DNA of 64,000 bases from Fragum whitleyi (GCA_948146395.1 OX411554.1:37239730-37303729), one strand, 5' to 3'. Positions 32,861 through 44,967 are shown, numbered from the stretch's first letter. Translations and numbers: made by a program. Notes: a model not told the origin generated them from the letters alone.

Positions 32861-33265
32861 AAAATGTCAATTTAAAGACTGTGAAGGTGTACCTGAACTT
32901 TAAGTAAAGTCTGTCCCTTTTTGCATCTAGGTGTATAACAAAATATTCAAATGACTTCTACAGCCTAGCAATCGATAATCGTGACACATATCTATCCCTA
33001 AAATGGGAAAAATTCTTCAGAAGTTTGACCTTGATAAATGATCTTGACCTTGTCAGATGACCTTGGTGTCTTCAGATATATGTCAATAATATCTAGCACT
33101 GTGCACACTATGATCATTGAGCTCTACATACTATAGGAGTGTGAATGGAAATATCTAGGTTTTTTGTTAATTATTGCTGACTGTCAGACAGAAAGAAGGA
33201 CAATTGTAAAATAACATTGTTTCTAATTTGATGAATGTTAAGGCTACAACAAGGTGCCAAATTGT
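32861..33265. other. Non-coding spacer with a family I fragment
   Basis: TTGACCTTGATAAATGATC, CTTGACCTTGTCAGATGACC and GACTGTCAGACAGAAAG around 33020-33200 are a decayed family I copy. No gene. Confidence 0.6.
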
Positions 33266-34587
33266 CACAAGATACGCCCGTCACACTGCTTAGTATTAAC
33301 TGGGGGTTTGAATAGAACTGAGGTTATTTTGAATGAATAATTTTTGCACCCATGAAGTTTCATGATCCTAGCTATTATACTTTTAGAGATATACTCTGGA
33401 CAAGATTTTAGTATGAAAAACAACAATGGGCAATAACTCAAAAAATAGGCCAGGTAGAATTATGGTTCTTGTACACTGCACTCCCCCTTGGTGAGATCTA
33501 TACACCCATGCAGTTTAATGATCCTAGCTATTATACTTTTAGAGATATACTCCGGACAAGATTCAAGTCTGAAAAACAACAAAGGGCAATAACTCAAAAA
33601 AAAGGCCAGGTAGAGTTATGGTTCTTGTGCACTGCACTCCCCCTTGGTGAGATCTATACACCCATGAAGTTTCATGATCCTAGCTTCTTTACTTTCAGAG
33701 ATATACTCCGGACAAGATTCAAGTCTGAAAAACAACAAAGGGCAATAACTCAAAAAATAGGTCAGGTAGAGTTGTGGTTCTTGTGCACTGCACTCCCCCT
33801 TGGTAAGATCTATACACCCATGTAGTTTCATGATCCTAGCTATTATACTTTTAGAGATATACTCCCGACAAGATTCTAGTCTGAAAAACAACAAAGGGCA
33901 ATAACTCAAAAAATAGGCCAGGTAGAGTTATGGTTCTTGTGCACTGCACTCCCCCTTGGTGAGATCTATACACCCATGAAGTTTCATGATCCTAGCTATT
34001 ATACTTTTAGAGATATACTCCGGACAAGATTCAAGTCTGAAAAACAACAAAGGGCAATAACTCAAAAAATAGGCCCTGTAGAGTTAAGGTTCTTGTGCAC
34101 TGCACTCCCCCTTGGTGACATCTATACACCTATGAAGTTTCATGATCCTAGCTTTTATACTTTAAGAGATATACTCCGGACAAGATTCAAGTCTGAAAAA
34201 CAACAAAGGGCAATAACTCAAAAAATAGGCCAGGTAGAGTTGTGGTTCTTGTGCACTGCACTCCCCCGTGGTGAGATCTATACACCCATGAAGTTTCATG
34301 ATCCTAGCTATTATACTTTTAGAGATATACTCCGGACAAGATTCAAGTCTGAAAAACAACAAAGGGCAATAACTCAAAAAATAGGCCAGGTAGAGTTATG
34401 GTTCTTGTGCACTGCACTCCGCAATGATGAGAAGAATATAATTGCCAAGTTTGAAGTCCATCGGACTTCAAGTGACAGAGTTATGCTCCGGACAAAGAAG
34501 TGGACGCCGCCGGACGCCCGGACGCCCGGACACCGGACGTCACGGGTGATCCCATAATACGTCCCGTCTTCGACGGGCGTATAAAAA
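33266..34587 (+). repeat. Family G pearl-like element with a 156-bp tandem core
   Basis: Subterminal inverted repeat TACGCCCGTC (33273) / GACGGGCGTA (34572). The mark CACTCC...recurs with exact 156-bp spacing (CTCC at 33481, 33637, 33793, 33949, 34105, 34261 and 34417), plus a partial unit at the left. Units are nearly identical (GGACAAGATTCAAGTCTGAA, GGGCAATAACTCAAAAAA). The tail has GACGCCCGGACGCCCGGAC microsatellite and GGGCGTATAAAAA. Because 156 = 3 x 52, open frames (118 and 206 aa, with minus-strand partners) run through the array; they are periodic artefacts, not genes. Single-unit relatives lie at 3634-3895 and 47960-48220. Confidence 0.9.
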
Positions 34588-35872
34588 TCAAGCTTGTGTC
34601 GAAATACATGGATAAAATATCACCAGAGTTGATTGAAATTACCTGAATTTTAAGAATCTGCTATTTTTTGTTTAATTTGAGATTAATCTACTCTAAACAA
34701 TAATCCAGACCTTCAGATTTTCATACTATCAATTGTCTACTAAACAGGGCCAGGAGCTCGGAATCTTCCAAAAGAAGATGAATCAGATTAAATAGGTCTA
34801 AAATATGCCCTCTTCCAAAAATCAGATATATTTGTCAGTTTGCATTCCAAACTTGAGATAATAATTTTTCTGTGCAAGCATTTATCAATGATAAAAGTGC
34901 ATTTTTGGTAACATGACTTTAAAAGTCAACAAATGTGATAATTTAGTGGACCATGTACTTGACTTTTAAACATGGCTGCACATGTGTAAGAAATCTGTCC
35001 AGGTTATTTACAGACAATTGATGGATCATTTCAGACATTACCAGCAAATTTATTGTCCAATCAAATCTTTCATATGGAACAGCTACATACATAATTATGT
35101 GACCCCTCACCTGAAGAGGGACAATTCTGGTCACTCTTTAAAACAAGAGCACTGTCTTTAGATGCAATGCTCGGCTCTAGGTGCTGCAAAATCCAAGTCG
35201 AAAAAGGGGCATGACTCTTATAAAAAATGCTTCCAGAGTTATCCCCTTTGATAGTTTGGATAACTCTTGCGATGGTTAACAGACATGCCAAGTTTCATTA
35301 AGATATCTTCAATAAAAAGAGAGATATGTCAAAAGTTAAAGTTTATCATGTCCACAGTAACGCGAACCATGCTTAGGTGATCATAATACCTCCAGTTTTC
35401 TCCAAAAACAGACAGGCTAATAAATAACCGAAAAAGGGCATTGAATAAAGAACAGGTCAACCAGAGGGAGTTTCTGAAATAATAACAAAGAAAGGTAGAA
35501 CAATCATTCTAGATTCAGAAAATTCGTTATGTGTAAAGCAAAAAGTTTCAAACCTAGTCAGTCTGCACAGATAGCACAGTCTAAACAGGAAAATACTGTC
35601 GGACTTACGAGGTGGTACCTTTTTGGATGACAGGTCACATTTATTCATTTTAATACCTTTCATTTTTCCCTTGCATTTTATTATAAAAGATTTCTGCTGC
35701 TAAAAATCAAAGTTCAAAGCCACCCCAGCATGAAAGTTAATGAATTAAAAGTTTTAGTGAGCAGTTGTATTATTATGAATTAAATGCATTTAATAGTTAC
35801 TTACCTCTCTTAATTCAACCCATAATGTCTAGGAAAGCTTTATATGCTCTACAATATGGGAGGTTGATATGT
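34588..35872. other. Non-coding interval with one pearl-type fragment
   Basis: ACAAGAGCACTGTCTTTAGA near 35143 starts a decayed element that continues through GGGGCATGACTCTTATAAAA and GCCAAGTTTCATTAAGATAT to about 35390. No gene seen. Confidence 0.5.
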
Positions 35873-36104
35873 TTAACCCTTTTGCTGTTTAATCCCTGCT
35901 TTTTACATGCCTGTGATTTGATGATTGAGAAAACATTGTGAAAAAAAGGAAGAAATTGCTCCTGACAAGCAATTTCTTCTTTTCCCACACTATTTTCTAC
36001 CCTACTGAACGGTCATTTTTCAAATTAAATCCACTTTAAATTTTCGTCTGCATAACCTTTGAATTTGGACAGGTCCAAAATTTTGTACTACAGGAAAGGG
36101 TTAG
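35873..36104 (+). mobile_element. Family C MITE (piggyBac-like)
   Basis: TTAACCCTTTTGCTGTTTAA ... TACAGGAAAGGGTTAG, with the central hairpin GGAAGAAATTGCT/AGCAATTTCTTC. The right TTAA has one mismatch. Confidence 0.85.
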
Positions 36105-36183
36105 CCAATGTCCATATGAAATGGATTTTATTGTTAAATCACAAAAAGGAGCATTCTTGGTAGCAAGGTAAGAATTGTAAACT

Positions 36184-36229
36184 GAGGGGTCAGTGCAACA
36201 CTATTGTATAAGTGCCTATATATCTATGG
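36184..36229 (+). mobile_element. Family A palindrome, left half only
   Basis: GAGGGGTCAGTGCAACACTA...AAGTGCCTATATATCTATGG, then unrelated sequence. The break is just past the palindrome centre. Confidence 0.75.
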
Positions 36230-36744
36230 AGAAATTGCTACTGAGTGATTTATGTGTTGATTGCACAGAGGCACGAAGCTATGAATAACAAGTCCCACTC
36301 ATCAATGAATCTGCTTCACATTATCATTCAGAGTGATTATATTTTAGTTTCATACCTCCATGAAAATAACAAATTATCTCTCCATCTCTAAAATATATCA
36401 AAGTGTATAAGTCATTAACTTGGGAGTTTATATTTCAAATTAGGTAAAGTATTCTTCAGATTAAATTTTTTGCCTGAGCAATTTTCCCTATAACATGCAT
36501 CATTTAGTGAAGTTAATTCCAAACCAATTATGTAAAATTATTGTGTTTTGTTTTCAGGTTCTTTACATGAAACCCACTTTACTCAAAATAGAGAATGTTT
36601 CAATGAATGCCCAGATATTTACCATTCAGGCCCAAAAGTCCCTAAAAATGCTTTTTAATTTGCAAGTTGTTTTATATTACCATGTTCATCAGTGACCTTA
36701 CACCTATAACACTTACAAGAGCACATCCTTGACTCCTTTGCAAT

Positions 36745-37020
36745 TTATAGCTGCCGTCATAGCACAGTTGGTAGTGTGTCGGACTGTCAATCTAGAGGTG
36801 CCGTGTTAGATCCCAGACGGCGGCACTCATTCTTTCCTATTTGTCTCTCACCAATGGGTCAATAATTGTAGACCTATGTGAGATAGCAGCTGGGGGGCAA
36901 GGAATTTTATAAATTAGTACTGGTGAGAGAAATTCCAGGAATCCATTGTAAGGTACTCTAGCTGCTGCAATATAACTTAAAAATTATTGAAAGCAGCATA
37001 AAACTCCATTCAATCAATCA
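36745..37020 (+). repeat. tRNA-derived SINE, type 1, full length
   Basis: The head is GCCGTCATAGCACAGTTGGT (A-box region), then TCGGACTGTCAATCTAGAGG and GTGTTAGATCCCAGACGG (B-box region, degraded). The body is CTATTTGTCTCTCACCAATG and TGAGATAGCAGCTGGGGGGC, the end AAACTCCATTCAATCAATCA. Confidence 0.85.
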
Positions 37021-37045
37021 ATGCAATTTATATGTATCAGATATA

Positions 37046-37290
37046 TGAGTCTGTGTGTGACATTTCCAATAATTTCAAATGTGCACCAAGCAAAGACTTT
37101 GGCCAGCCTGTGCATTTGCACAGTCTAACCAAAGTCTTCACTTTGCGCAATTAAGACAGATTAGGTCTAAAAGTGTCTTAAGACAGTCAAGTAAGCTTCT
37201 TATTACACTATGTGGCTGTGTATAAGGCTGGTTAATTCTTGTACGGTAAGCACATGGCAAATTGTTGGAAATGTCACACACAGGCTCTTA
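37046..37290. mobile_element. Family M MITE, complete
   Basis: GAGTCTGTGTGTGACATTTC ... GAAATGTCACACACAGGCTC inverted ends of about 30 bp. GCCTGTGCATTTGCACAGTC palindrome inside. Confidence 0.85.
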
Positions 37291-39185
37291 TTCTTTTCAT
37301 GGTCCTAGAACAAATAGCCTTTGCATAACAGAATGTGAATGGTTTACATTTAAAATTCATCTGACCTTCATCTTTGTCACATGCAACACCAAAACAAAAT
37401 AACCTACTACCATAGACATCCGAATTTCTGTATAAAATTTCACAATCCTCAGTCATTATGGCTTATAAATTAAATCTATGGAAACTAGAATTTCTGCTGA
37501 TGGTCAGATGGAAAGACAGACAAAGGACATAAATCTGAATTTTATACTCAGTAAAGCCCAGTTTAAACCTCCATTGACTTACAAGGGTTAATAAAGTTAT
37601 TCATCAATTTAAAAGTTTGGGTTATGTGTAAAGAGGTCATAAAAATCAACCATAATTTAATGCTAATGTTATTAATGTCAACAATAAATCCCTTTCATGT
37701 ACAAATAAAAACTTCATCAAGTTACCCTTTAGCAAATAATTACAAGTATAAATAAAGTTATGAAAATATAAATTACAGTTCTTTCCAAAAAAACGAGCAA
37801 GATTGTACGCAACATTATGATAACAGGGGGCATAATTATTGCAAAAGATACAATCAATCCCCAAAATGCTTAATAGTACGGATAACTCTTGGTTCAGTGA
37901 AAAATAATTTTTTGTATCATGTCTTTTATAAAGATAATACAAAATGTCAATTTACAACACCTAGGATAATACGATGCAATGTTCAGGGCTATTTTTCTGG
38001 AAGTAAGTGCATTGTTGCAATGAAACTAATCAAGAATTTATAACAAAGCTATTGTGAGGACCCTGGTAGAACATAATAGGCACTTTCAAAAGTTCTGCAA
38101 TCTAACATTGATAAAATCTACAAGTTTCTGACTGCCTGCTATTTTGACCAACTTAAATGACATATTTTGTAAAGTCATCTAAATTCAGCAGAGTCCATAG
38201 TATGATACTTCAAGCTTTATCAATGAAATATCTTTTTTCTCTAAGAATGCTAAGCACCATTAGAGCAAGATACAAGAGCTTTTCAAACCAACTTGTAAAG
38301 AGATAACTTGCAATTAGCTGCATCATTCTGTGACCAACTTTTATAAAACAAGAGGACAAAATTGGTCTTAAAACTTATGTCAAGCTGAATCAAGAATATT
38401 CCTACTTTGGCAGGAGGTATAAAGAAAGATCAGCCTGCAAATATGCAGGCCAATGGACCGCCAAAATATATACAGCTAGGTTGTAATCAAAAAGCTCATC
38501 TTACATTTGTGATCAGATAAGCTAAAATTCTGAAATACTGAATGACTTAAATAGGTTGCCATGTCATGCCTCGTTATATCATTATAGAGTCAAAAGCACA
38601 TCTTGTACCATGTGAATGAAATATTTTATGAATGAAAATGTGTGTTTTGTCACATGTTTAGGAACTCATTAGTGTATGAAAATGCTCCTTGACATATTTT
38701 TTCGTAACTTTTTTACAGATTCAAGACAGGGATATAAAACATACATACATATTTAACATTTCTTATGGTAAAGGTGTAACAAATATAAGTTTTCAAAAAG
38801 AACCAAATACGTTTTTCACCCTGGGTATAAAACATTGTTACAACAAGCAATTTCTTTACAATAATTCTCCATAAATCCCTTTTCTTTTTAAGATGGTTAA
38901 TTCACATGAATCCTGTGTTTCACCATGGCTGAGATATTTGGCTCCTAGTAAAGACATAGAACTTTGGATCAAGAGTTGTAGGTATATTTTCCACTTGTAC
39001 CATGGAAATTTTCCTGAGTATGAAGAAAAGAACTTGGCGTTTCTTCTTTTCATCAAACAGTATAAATAGGTATACATGATCTTTGAAAGCCAATTGTGCT
39101 CGAACTACACTTGTGCCTTCTATCATCAACCTACTTTTAACTCAATGTTCATAGCTTTGTCTTTGTTAAATTGTTGAGCATACCG
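37291..39185. other. Non-coding interval
   Basis: A family E fragment at about 38375-38460 (CAAGCTGAATCAAGAATATTCC). The remaining sequence is AT-rich with short frames on both strands and no recognisable gene. Confidence 0.45.
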
Positions 39186-39258
39186 AAGGCTCAGTGCAAC
39201 ACTATAGTAAGTGCCTATAAATATATAGGCACTTACTTTAGTGTTGCACTGATCCTTT
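39186..39258. mobile_element. Family A palindromic MITE
   Basis: GGCTCAGTGCAACACTATAG...CTTTAGTGTTGCACTGATCC, centred on GTGCCTATAAATATATAGGCAC. Confidence 0.85.
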
Positions 39259-39359
39259 GATACTTTAGTTTGAAATGGGCTATGTACTTAAACTTAACTT
39301 TTTTAAACTTTGATTCTCATATTATGTTTGCCATGATTATATAGTTAAGTAGGAGAAAC

Positions 39360-39475
39360 TTATATCATAGATACATATTAAGTTTAAGTGAATGATCAAA
39401 GGTCAAATTTTTTTATTTCCGTATAGAGAAAAATGACCCTTGATCACTCATTTAAACTTGTACATCTATTAATAA
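39360..39475. mobile_element. Family K hairpin MITE
   Basis: CATAGATACATATTAAGTTT, GATCAAAGGTCAAATTTTTT against AAAAATGACCCTTGATCACT, then AAACTTGTACATCTAT. Ends and centre match the copy at 26204. Confidence 0.65.
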
Positions 39476-40002
39476 ATGACTTACATGTCTGATACAGAAT
39501 AGTCACATCTTCCTGTTTGTTAAGCTTGGACCCTGCAAGTAAATAAAAACATATTATAAATACAGGATTTTGCTGTAAAAATTGTCTACATGACAACAAA
39601 ATACATTCAATATGAATAGTAAATTATGAACATAATATACCCTGGTATTATTTATAGTGACAGTTTGAAATACTAGTACAAAGTACTGGTATCACCAACA
39701 TTTAGGGGAATAATGTATACCATATTTCTCCTAACAAACAATCCTTCCCTAATTGTAACAGTCTGCCTACAATATTTACAAAAGTTTCCCTCTATTTTGA
39801 GAAATATCTACTGTATTCCTAATATTGAGCCGTTAAAATATAATTAGTATTGATAATTTTTTTGTGCCACTTTAAGCTGTAATAAGTTACATTCATTTCT
39901 AAGGGAAAAGAGCAATGCCAGTGCTCCACATTTTTAGAGGCAAAAAAAGTTTCTTTTTACACATTTAAGGTAAACCATTACAGGTAACCTTTTCTAAATG
40001 AG

Positions 40003-40243
40003 CCTGTGCATAACATTTCCAACAATTTTAAATGTGCGTAAGGAGGGAACATAGAGCAGCGCAGACAGCCACATAGTGTAAATACATTAGTAACCCGATA
40101 GTCTATAGATACTGTAAGACTTAATATCTAGCTACTAAATGCAAAGTGTAGACTCTGGTCAGACTGTGCGCATGCACAGGTTGATCAGAGTTTTTGCTTT
40201 GCCCATATTTTGAATTGTTGCAAATCTCACTCACAGGCTCATA
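40003..40243. mobile_element. Family M MITE
   Basis: GAGCCTGTGCATAACATTTC ... CAAATCTCACTCACAGGCTC, with GACTGTGCGCATGCACAGG inside. Confidence 0.8.
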
Positions 40244-40300
40244 TGTAAGCCAAGCTTGCAAGTAACTCTTTGGAAAACTAAGTAAATATACAAGTGCAGA

Positions 40301-40496
40301 GCTACAGATAGAGGGGGTATTCAGGTTTTCAAATGTAAATATATTTTATTTTTAAATCAATTATTGTGTTGTTGGTACTCATTTTAAATGTCTCATCGAG
40401 ACCATTCAAATGAGTACCAACAACATAGGGTTTCTTTTGCAATATAAAGATTTTAGGTAGGCTTTACTCCGTCTTATCTTGACCCCTGCTTGTTTA
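40301..40496. mobile_element. Family F MITE
   Basis: Left end GAGCTACAGATAGAGGGGGT, right end TTTACTCCGTCTTATCTTGA. The central hairpin is TGTTGGTACTCATTTTAAATG against CATTCAAATGAGTACCAACA. Confidence 0.85.
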
Positions 40497-41400
40497 TGAA
40501 TGATATCGATATTGAAAATGAACTATATCTGGGAAATGTGAAAAAGTGTCGATCCTAGTCAGACTGCACCATCTGCCTAGACTTGCCAGGGTGGAAAGAA
40601 TTCACAAATTACAAATTACCTAATCTAGAATGATTATTCCACCATTCTATTTATCTTTTTTGAAATATGCCTTCTGGCTGACCTACACTGGCTAAAAAAA
40701 TTTCCAACTATTCATTTCACGGAGTTCCCAGATGGTCAGGTTTTGCATAAAGGGTCACATTTTTCTTATTAGTTGAAAAAGAAGCTTCAATTCAGTTAAA
40801 TACAATTGAACTCTGGCAGTGCACAAGATTTGTCCATCTATTTTGGTCCTTAAAAAGATTGCTAGGGAAAGGGGGATTCATACATAATAATAATAGAAGT
40901 TTTGTTATCCTGGTAAAATCTCTCTCCCTATATCAACTTTTATTAAATAGGTGACAGTTTTACCTAGTTGGATACAAATATCTTATCTCTTTTTCCCATC
41001 CAAAACTTCAAGGGGGATAAAATACATTTATAAAATATTTATATTTTAACATATTTTTTATGCATCATGTATCATACGGATTCTTTATGATGATAATATT
41101 TTTTTAAAAGGCCATCAAATGACAAATATGTTTGATATACATTATACAAAAGTGGCATCTTTCATATTTTATCTAACTTTTCCCATCACATATGATATCT
41201 AAAATTAGTTTGGCAGCCATCCTTGGTACAGTTTTTTCTTGAAATGATGCTTTCAGAATTCTTGAGCTCGAAAGCCAATTCAACTCAGAAGTTGAGGGTT
41301 TTGTCTATTCTTAAAGTTCCATTCTACTCATTGAGCCATAATTCCTGCCCAAAAAGATCAAAAACTGGTAATTGAACATTCTAGAACAATTAATGGCAGT
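40497..41400. other. Non-coding interval without recognised features
   Basis: AT-rich, with no ORF of interest and no repeat matched elsewhere in the window apart from short GATCCTAGTCAGACTGCACC traces near 40552. Confidence 0.4.
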
Positions 41401-41404
41401 TTAA

Positions 41405-41487
41405 GAACTTCTAGAACTAGTTCTTGAACCAGTTCTTGAACTAGTTCTAGAACTGGTTCAAGAACTATTTCTAGAAGTTCTTGAACT
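41405..41487. repeat. 12-bp tandem array of TTCnnGAA dyads
   Basis: Successive units TTCTTGAACCAG, TTCTTGAACTAG, TTCTAGAACTGG and TTCAAGAACTAT, followed by TTCTAGAAG and TTCTTGAAC. Each contains TTCnnGAA, the two-unit core of a heat-shock element, and the 4-bp spacer gives a 12-bp period. Dyad symmetry makes both strands alike. Whether it binds HSF is not known; a decayed minisatellite is equally possible. Confidence 0.6.
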
Positions 41488-41971
41488 TCCATTTAATGTT
41501 CAAGAACATAGAAGAACCAGTTCTTGATCTTATTGCCAAAGGAATTTGAACCAACTCTTCTAATGATGCCTCTGAATCAAACAACACGAGTATCTTATCT
41601 TGCATATTAGTTGTTTATTTGCTAGCTGCAACACAAATGTCTGGCTCAGTTACCAGAAAAACTAGCAATAATTCAACTCACACATTGGCTATATATCAAC
41701 GCTAGGTTTTTGTCTCTCCAAAAAATCACAGGTTTCTACCAAAGATTTGTTTTTTGCACATAAATAATAGGATTCCAGAAATTTCTAAAGCTTTGACTAT
41801 TCACACCCACAACATGGGTGTAAAGATTCTAGCAAAGAAATTTGGCTATATTCAAGGCAGTTTAGTCTATCATGGGAAATATATTTTTAGTTTGCAATTC
41901 CTGTTATTCAGCATCCACATAGCACCTGGGGTCATTGCAAATGCAAATGTCCTAGGTTATTTAAGATGGAC

Positions 41972-43002
41972 TACAGCCCCATGCCAAAAGTGAGTCAAGT
42001 TTTTTAATGGCGGCGTATTGTTGAAAAAATTTAAACAAACTTTAACAAATGAACTTACCCTCTGTTGATTCGGAATTGACTTTGAAATGTTGTTGCTCAT
42101 TAGTTTTAAGCATCTACTAGCAAAGAATAGTGAGTTTATTTGTGTTGGAGCTCTGATTAAACAATAATCAGACATCAGTCAAGGCATGGTGGAATTTGTT
42201 TTTGATGTCTTTGACACCATGTATCAGGTAAAATATAATTATCACGAAATACTCCCAAAAATTTCAACGAATTTCATTTTCAGATAAATCAAGGTCCTTT
42301 GCTGGTCAGCTGAGTCGAATTTTACATCCCCATGTTTCCATTCCTTTTAGATCTTGGGCGATAAAAATGGGCATAGTCGTATTTGAAGAGTCTGAGATAG
42401 ATTTTATTATTCTAAGCCCGCCGATGACAAATCTGTTCATCTTCTGTTTTAATTTACACTTGAGAATATGTTTTTCCCCCTAAACAATCCAATTTTTTAA
42501 TTCTTTGTCATGCGGTGCATTCCAACACGATATTTCAAAATACATCAACCAAAAACGTTCACTTTTTTTGCTATAAAAATCAGCTTCCAAGCTAAAAATA
42601 TTTCTTCAATTGTATATCTATTCCCTTGTAATTTTAAATTACACAAAACCAAACATTCAAGTTTATTTAAAGATGTGGATACTTCCCTGGCTTATTATCT
42701 ACTCACCAACAATTAAAAATATCCCATTTTATCAAGCTAGGTCGGTCCTTTTTAGAGGTTAAATAAGATTCACACATGTTAAACTTAAAGCGCTGAAAAA
42801 CTTCAATACACAATAAATATTACAAGAAATAGTACACACCAATCTAAAAATAGACCAAACATACTAATTTTATCATGTAAACTTTGCATTGACAGGTTTA
42901 ACCCAGATAAAATTCTGTTTAAGTTTACCCATGATGTGTATTGATAAGATGTTTACAGCGCCGCCATTAAAAAACTTGACTCATTTATTGCATGGTGCTG
43001 TA
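41972..43002. mobile_element. 1.03-kb DNA transposon derivative with long inverted ends
   Basis: The inner 25 bp of the terminal repeat are perfect (41991-42015 against 42959-42983, containing TGAGTCAAG, T6 and AATGGCGGCG). The outer about 20 bp (TACAGCCCCATGCCAAAAG against CTTTATTGCATGGTGCTGTA-like) are diverged. The interior has only short frames (65-79 aa) with no recognisable transposase. A target duplication was not identified, so the superfamily is open. Confidence 0.8.
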
Positions 43003-44219
43003 CAAGTGAAAACAGGCTGTAATCATGCGACATTTACATCATATGAATAAAAAAGCAAGTGGCCGCTTAAGAGTTTTGAGGAGTGTATAAGTCATCACAC
43101 ACTTTTGTACCAAAAGGATTTCGAGTGTAATTGTGCACAATGAAGTGTTGTGGTTTTTTTTAAACCGAAAAATGCCATTTTTACTATATGTTTAACAAGA
43201 CAAAAACAGACAGGAGTGTAACTCCTGTGATAATCACTTCGATGTAAAAAAAAAATGCAGAAAACAGGGGGAAAGATAGTAAAAACTAGGTCAAACATGT
43301 CTGAGTGATCAGTCATTTTAATGAAATGTGCAATATTTGTAAAATCAAGTGCATAACCAAAAACCCTGATTTTATTGCTCAATAATTTTCATTACAAAAC
43401 AGTTTTTGAAAAACTGTTGTTTGATCCAGACTGCATTATACGGTTTTCTATATTTTGAATAAAAACATTGGACAAGTTTTGTAATAATGTATCCCTAATC
43501 CCCCATGGTCATATTCAAAACGCATTCATACTGGTAGGCTGCTTCTGCGGCCTACCAATAACACAATTGGCGTTACTTTTGAATTGTCTGTCTATCTGTA
43601 AGAACATTTAGAATTTGTTTGACTTTGTGCTTTGTGCATATTACAAAGAGCCAATATGTAAATTCAACAGACACAGCGATCTTAATCAGAACATCAGTTG
43701 GTGATTAAAATATTGTAACTACAGTTTCAAATAAGCCATTGTTACAACAATTCACTCACCTACAAACAATAATTATAATGAGAGAATACAGGAGATTGCT
43801 GATCACAGAATATTCAGTCGACTGTCTGACTGAGGGTATCTAATTTACAACAAAGTCTAGACAGGGATAAGTATAGACTGTAAAATTTGAACCCCAAGTA
43901 CCCGTCATTTGTCATGTTTTTTTTTGTATAAAATCAAGGGGGTAGTGCAAATGTAACACTTATACTAGGACAAACAAGACTTGTTTGTGTACAGAAATAA
44001 CCATATACACATGTAATTAAAACAACTGTATATTTCACTGTATGTTTGATCCTGATAAATAACCTTGACTTTGACAGATGACCTTGGTAAAACAGATGCA
44101 CATAGTACATAGATATACATACATATTATATCATTTTATGATGGTCAATCATCACTCCAAGCACAAACATTTTGTCTATCAAGGGGAAGCAGTCTGATAG
44201 GTTTTTGATTCAGTGCATA
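43003..44219. other. Non-coding interval with a family I fragment
   Basis: GATCCTGATAAATAACCTTG and TTGACAGATGACCTTGGTAA near 44045-44100 are family I remnants. Nothing else is recognised. Confidence 0.45.
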
Positions 44220-44373
44220 GAGGGGTCAGTGCAACACTATTGTTAGTGCCTATTATTATATCCATGGCACAGCACAAAACAGTTGTAACTCCCTATATGT
44301 TTATAGGGAGTTACAACTGTTTTGCGCTGAGCCATTGTTACAGCTACTTACAAAAGTGATGCACTAACCCCTC
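44220..44373. mobile_element. Family A palindrome carrying a family B palindrome at its centre
   Basis: The outer arms GAGGGGTCAGTGCAACACTA...GTGCCTATTATTATA and CAGCTACTTAC...GATGCACTAACCCCTC are family A. The centre (44265-44334) is a complete family B copy. Confidence 0.85.
44265..44334. mobile_element. Family B palindromic MITE inside family A
   Basis: TGGCACAGCACAAAACAGTT...AACTGTTTTGCGCTGAGCCA with a perfect core GTAACTCCCTATA-tgtt-TATAGGGAGTTAC. The core has changed GCC to CCC on one side and GGC to GGG on the other. This compensatory-looking change keeps the stem paired. Confidence 0.85.
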
Positions 44374-44967
44374 AACATGTATTACCAATGGTTGAACTTC
44401 ATACACGACCTTGACCTTGACCTTTGAAAAGATGCCAACAATCAAGTTTCCTGAGTACATGCACCCACAGTTTAAAACCTTTGATTTAAATGCATTTAAT
44501 TTGGCAAAAGGATTTCATGCACCCTGACAAAAGTTCTTCAATAATATCCTAAGAATAAATGAACCCCAAAGTATTTTCCAACAGTTTTGCATGCACTCAT
44601 AAATTGTTCACCAAACATGTCAGTGTCACAGTAAGCTTCATCCATGTCTGACACGCTAAGAATGGGACCCTCAATGTAATACCCGCCAACCTTTGACCCC
44701 AGGGTTTGGAGTTGGAATCAAATTTAAAACCCAATTATGTCAACCCAAATACCCCAGTATCATGTTCTGCCAGTTGAATCTGTCCCATCATTAATTTTAT
44801 TCTTTAATCTGCCTTCTCAAATTGTGATCAGTAAATACAAAACTGGCCCATATGCTTTAAAATTCCCAAAGTATTTGAGCTCTTTGCGGTAAAAAAGTAT
44901 AGATCCACAAGTTTAAGTGAGACTCTCCTAATTTCTTAAGGTCGGTATTATAACATTGGATTTAAGT
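44374..44967. other. Non-coding spacer
   Basis: CTTGACCTTGACCTTTGA near 44410 is a family I trace, and AGTATAGATCCACAAGTTTA near 44897 is a family K left-end trace. No gene. Confidence 0.5.

Noticed and set aside
33937..34557. 206-aa plus-strand open frame with 52-aa repeats (and 118-, 97- and 71-aa partners)
   Set aside because: The repeat period is 156 bp, a multiple of three, so frames stay open on both strands by periodicity. No start context, splice sites or recognisable domain, and the sequence is a dispersed repeat.
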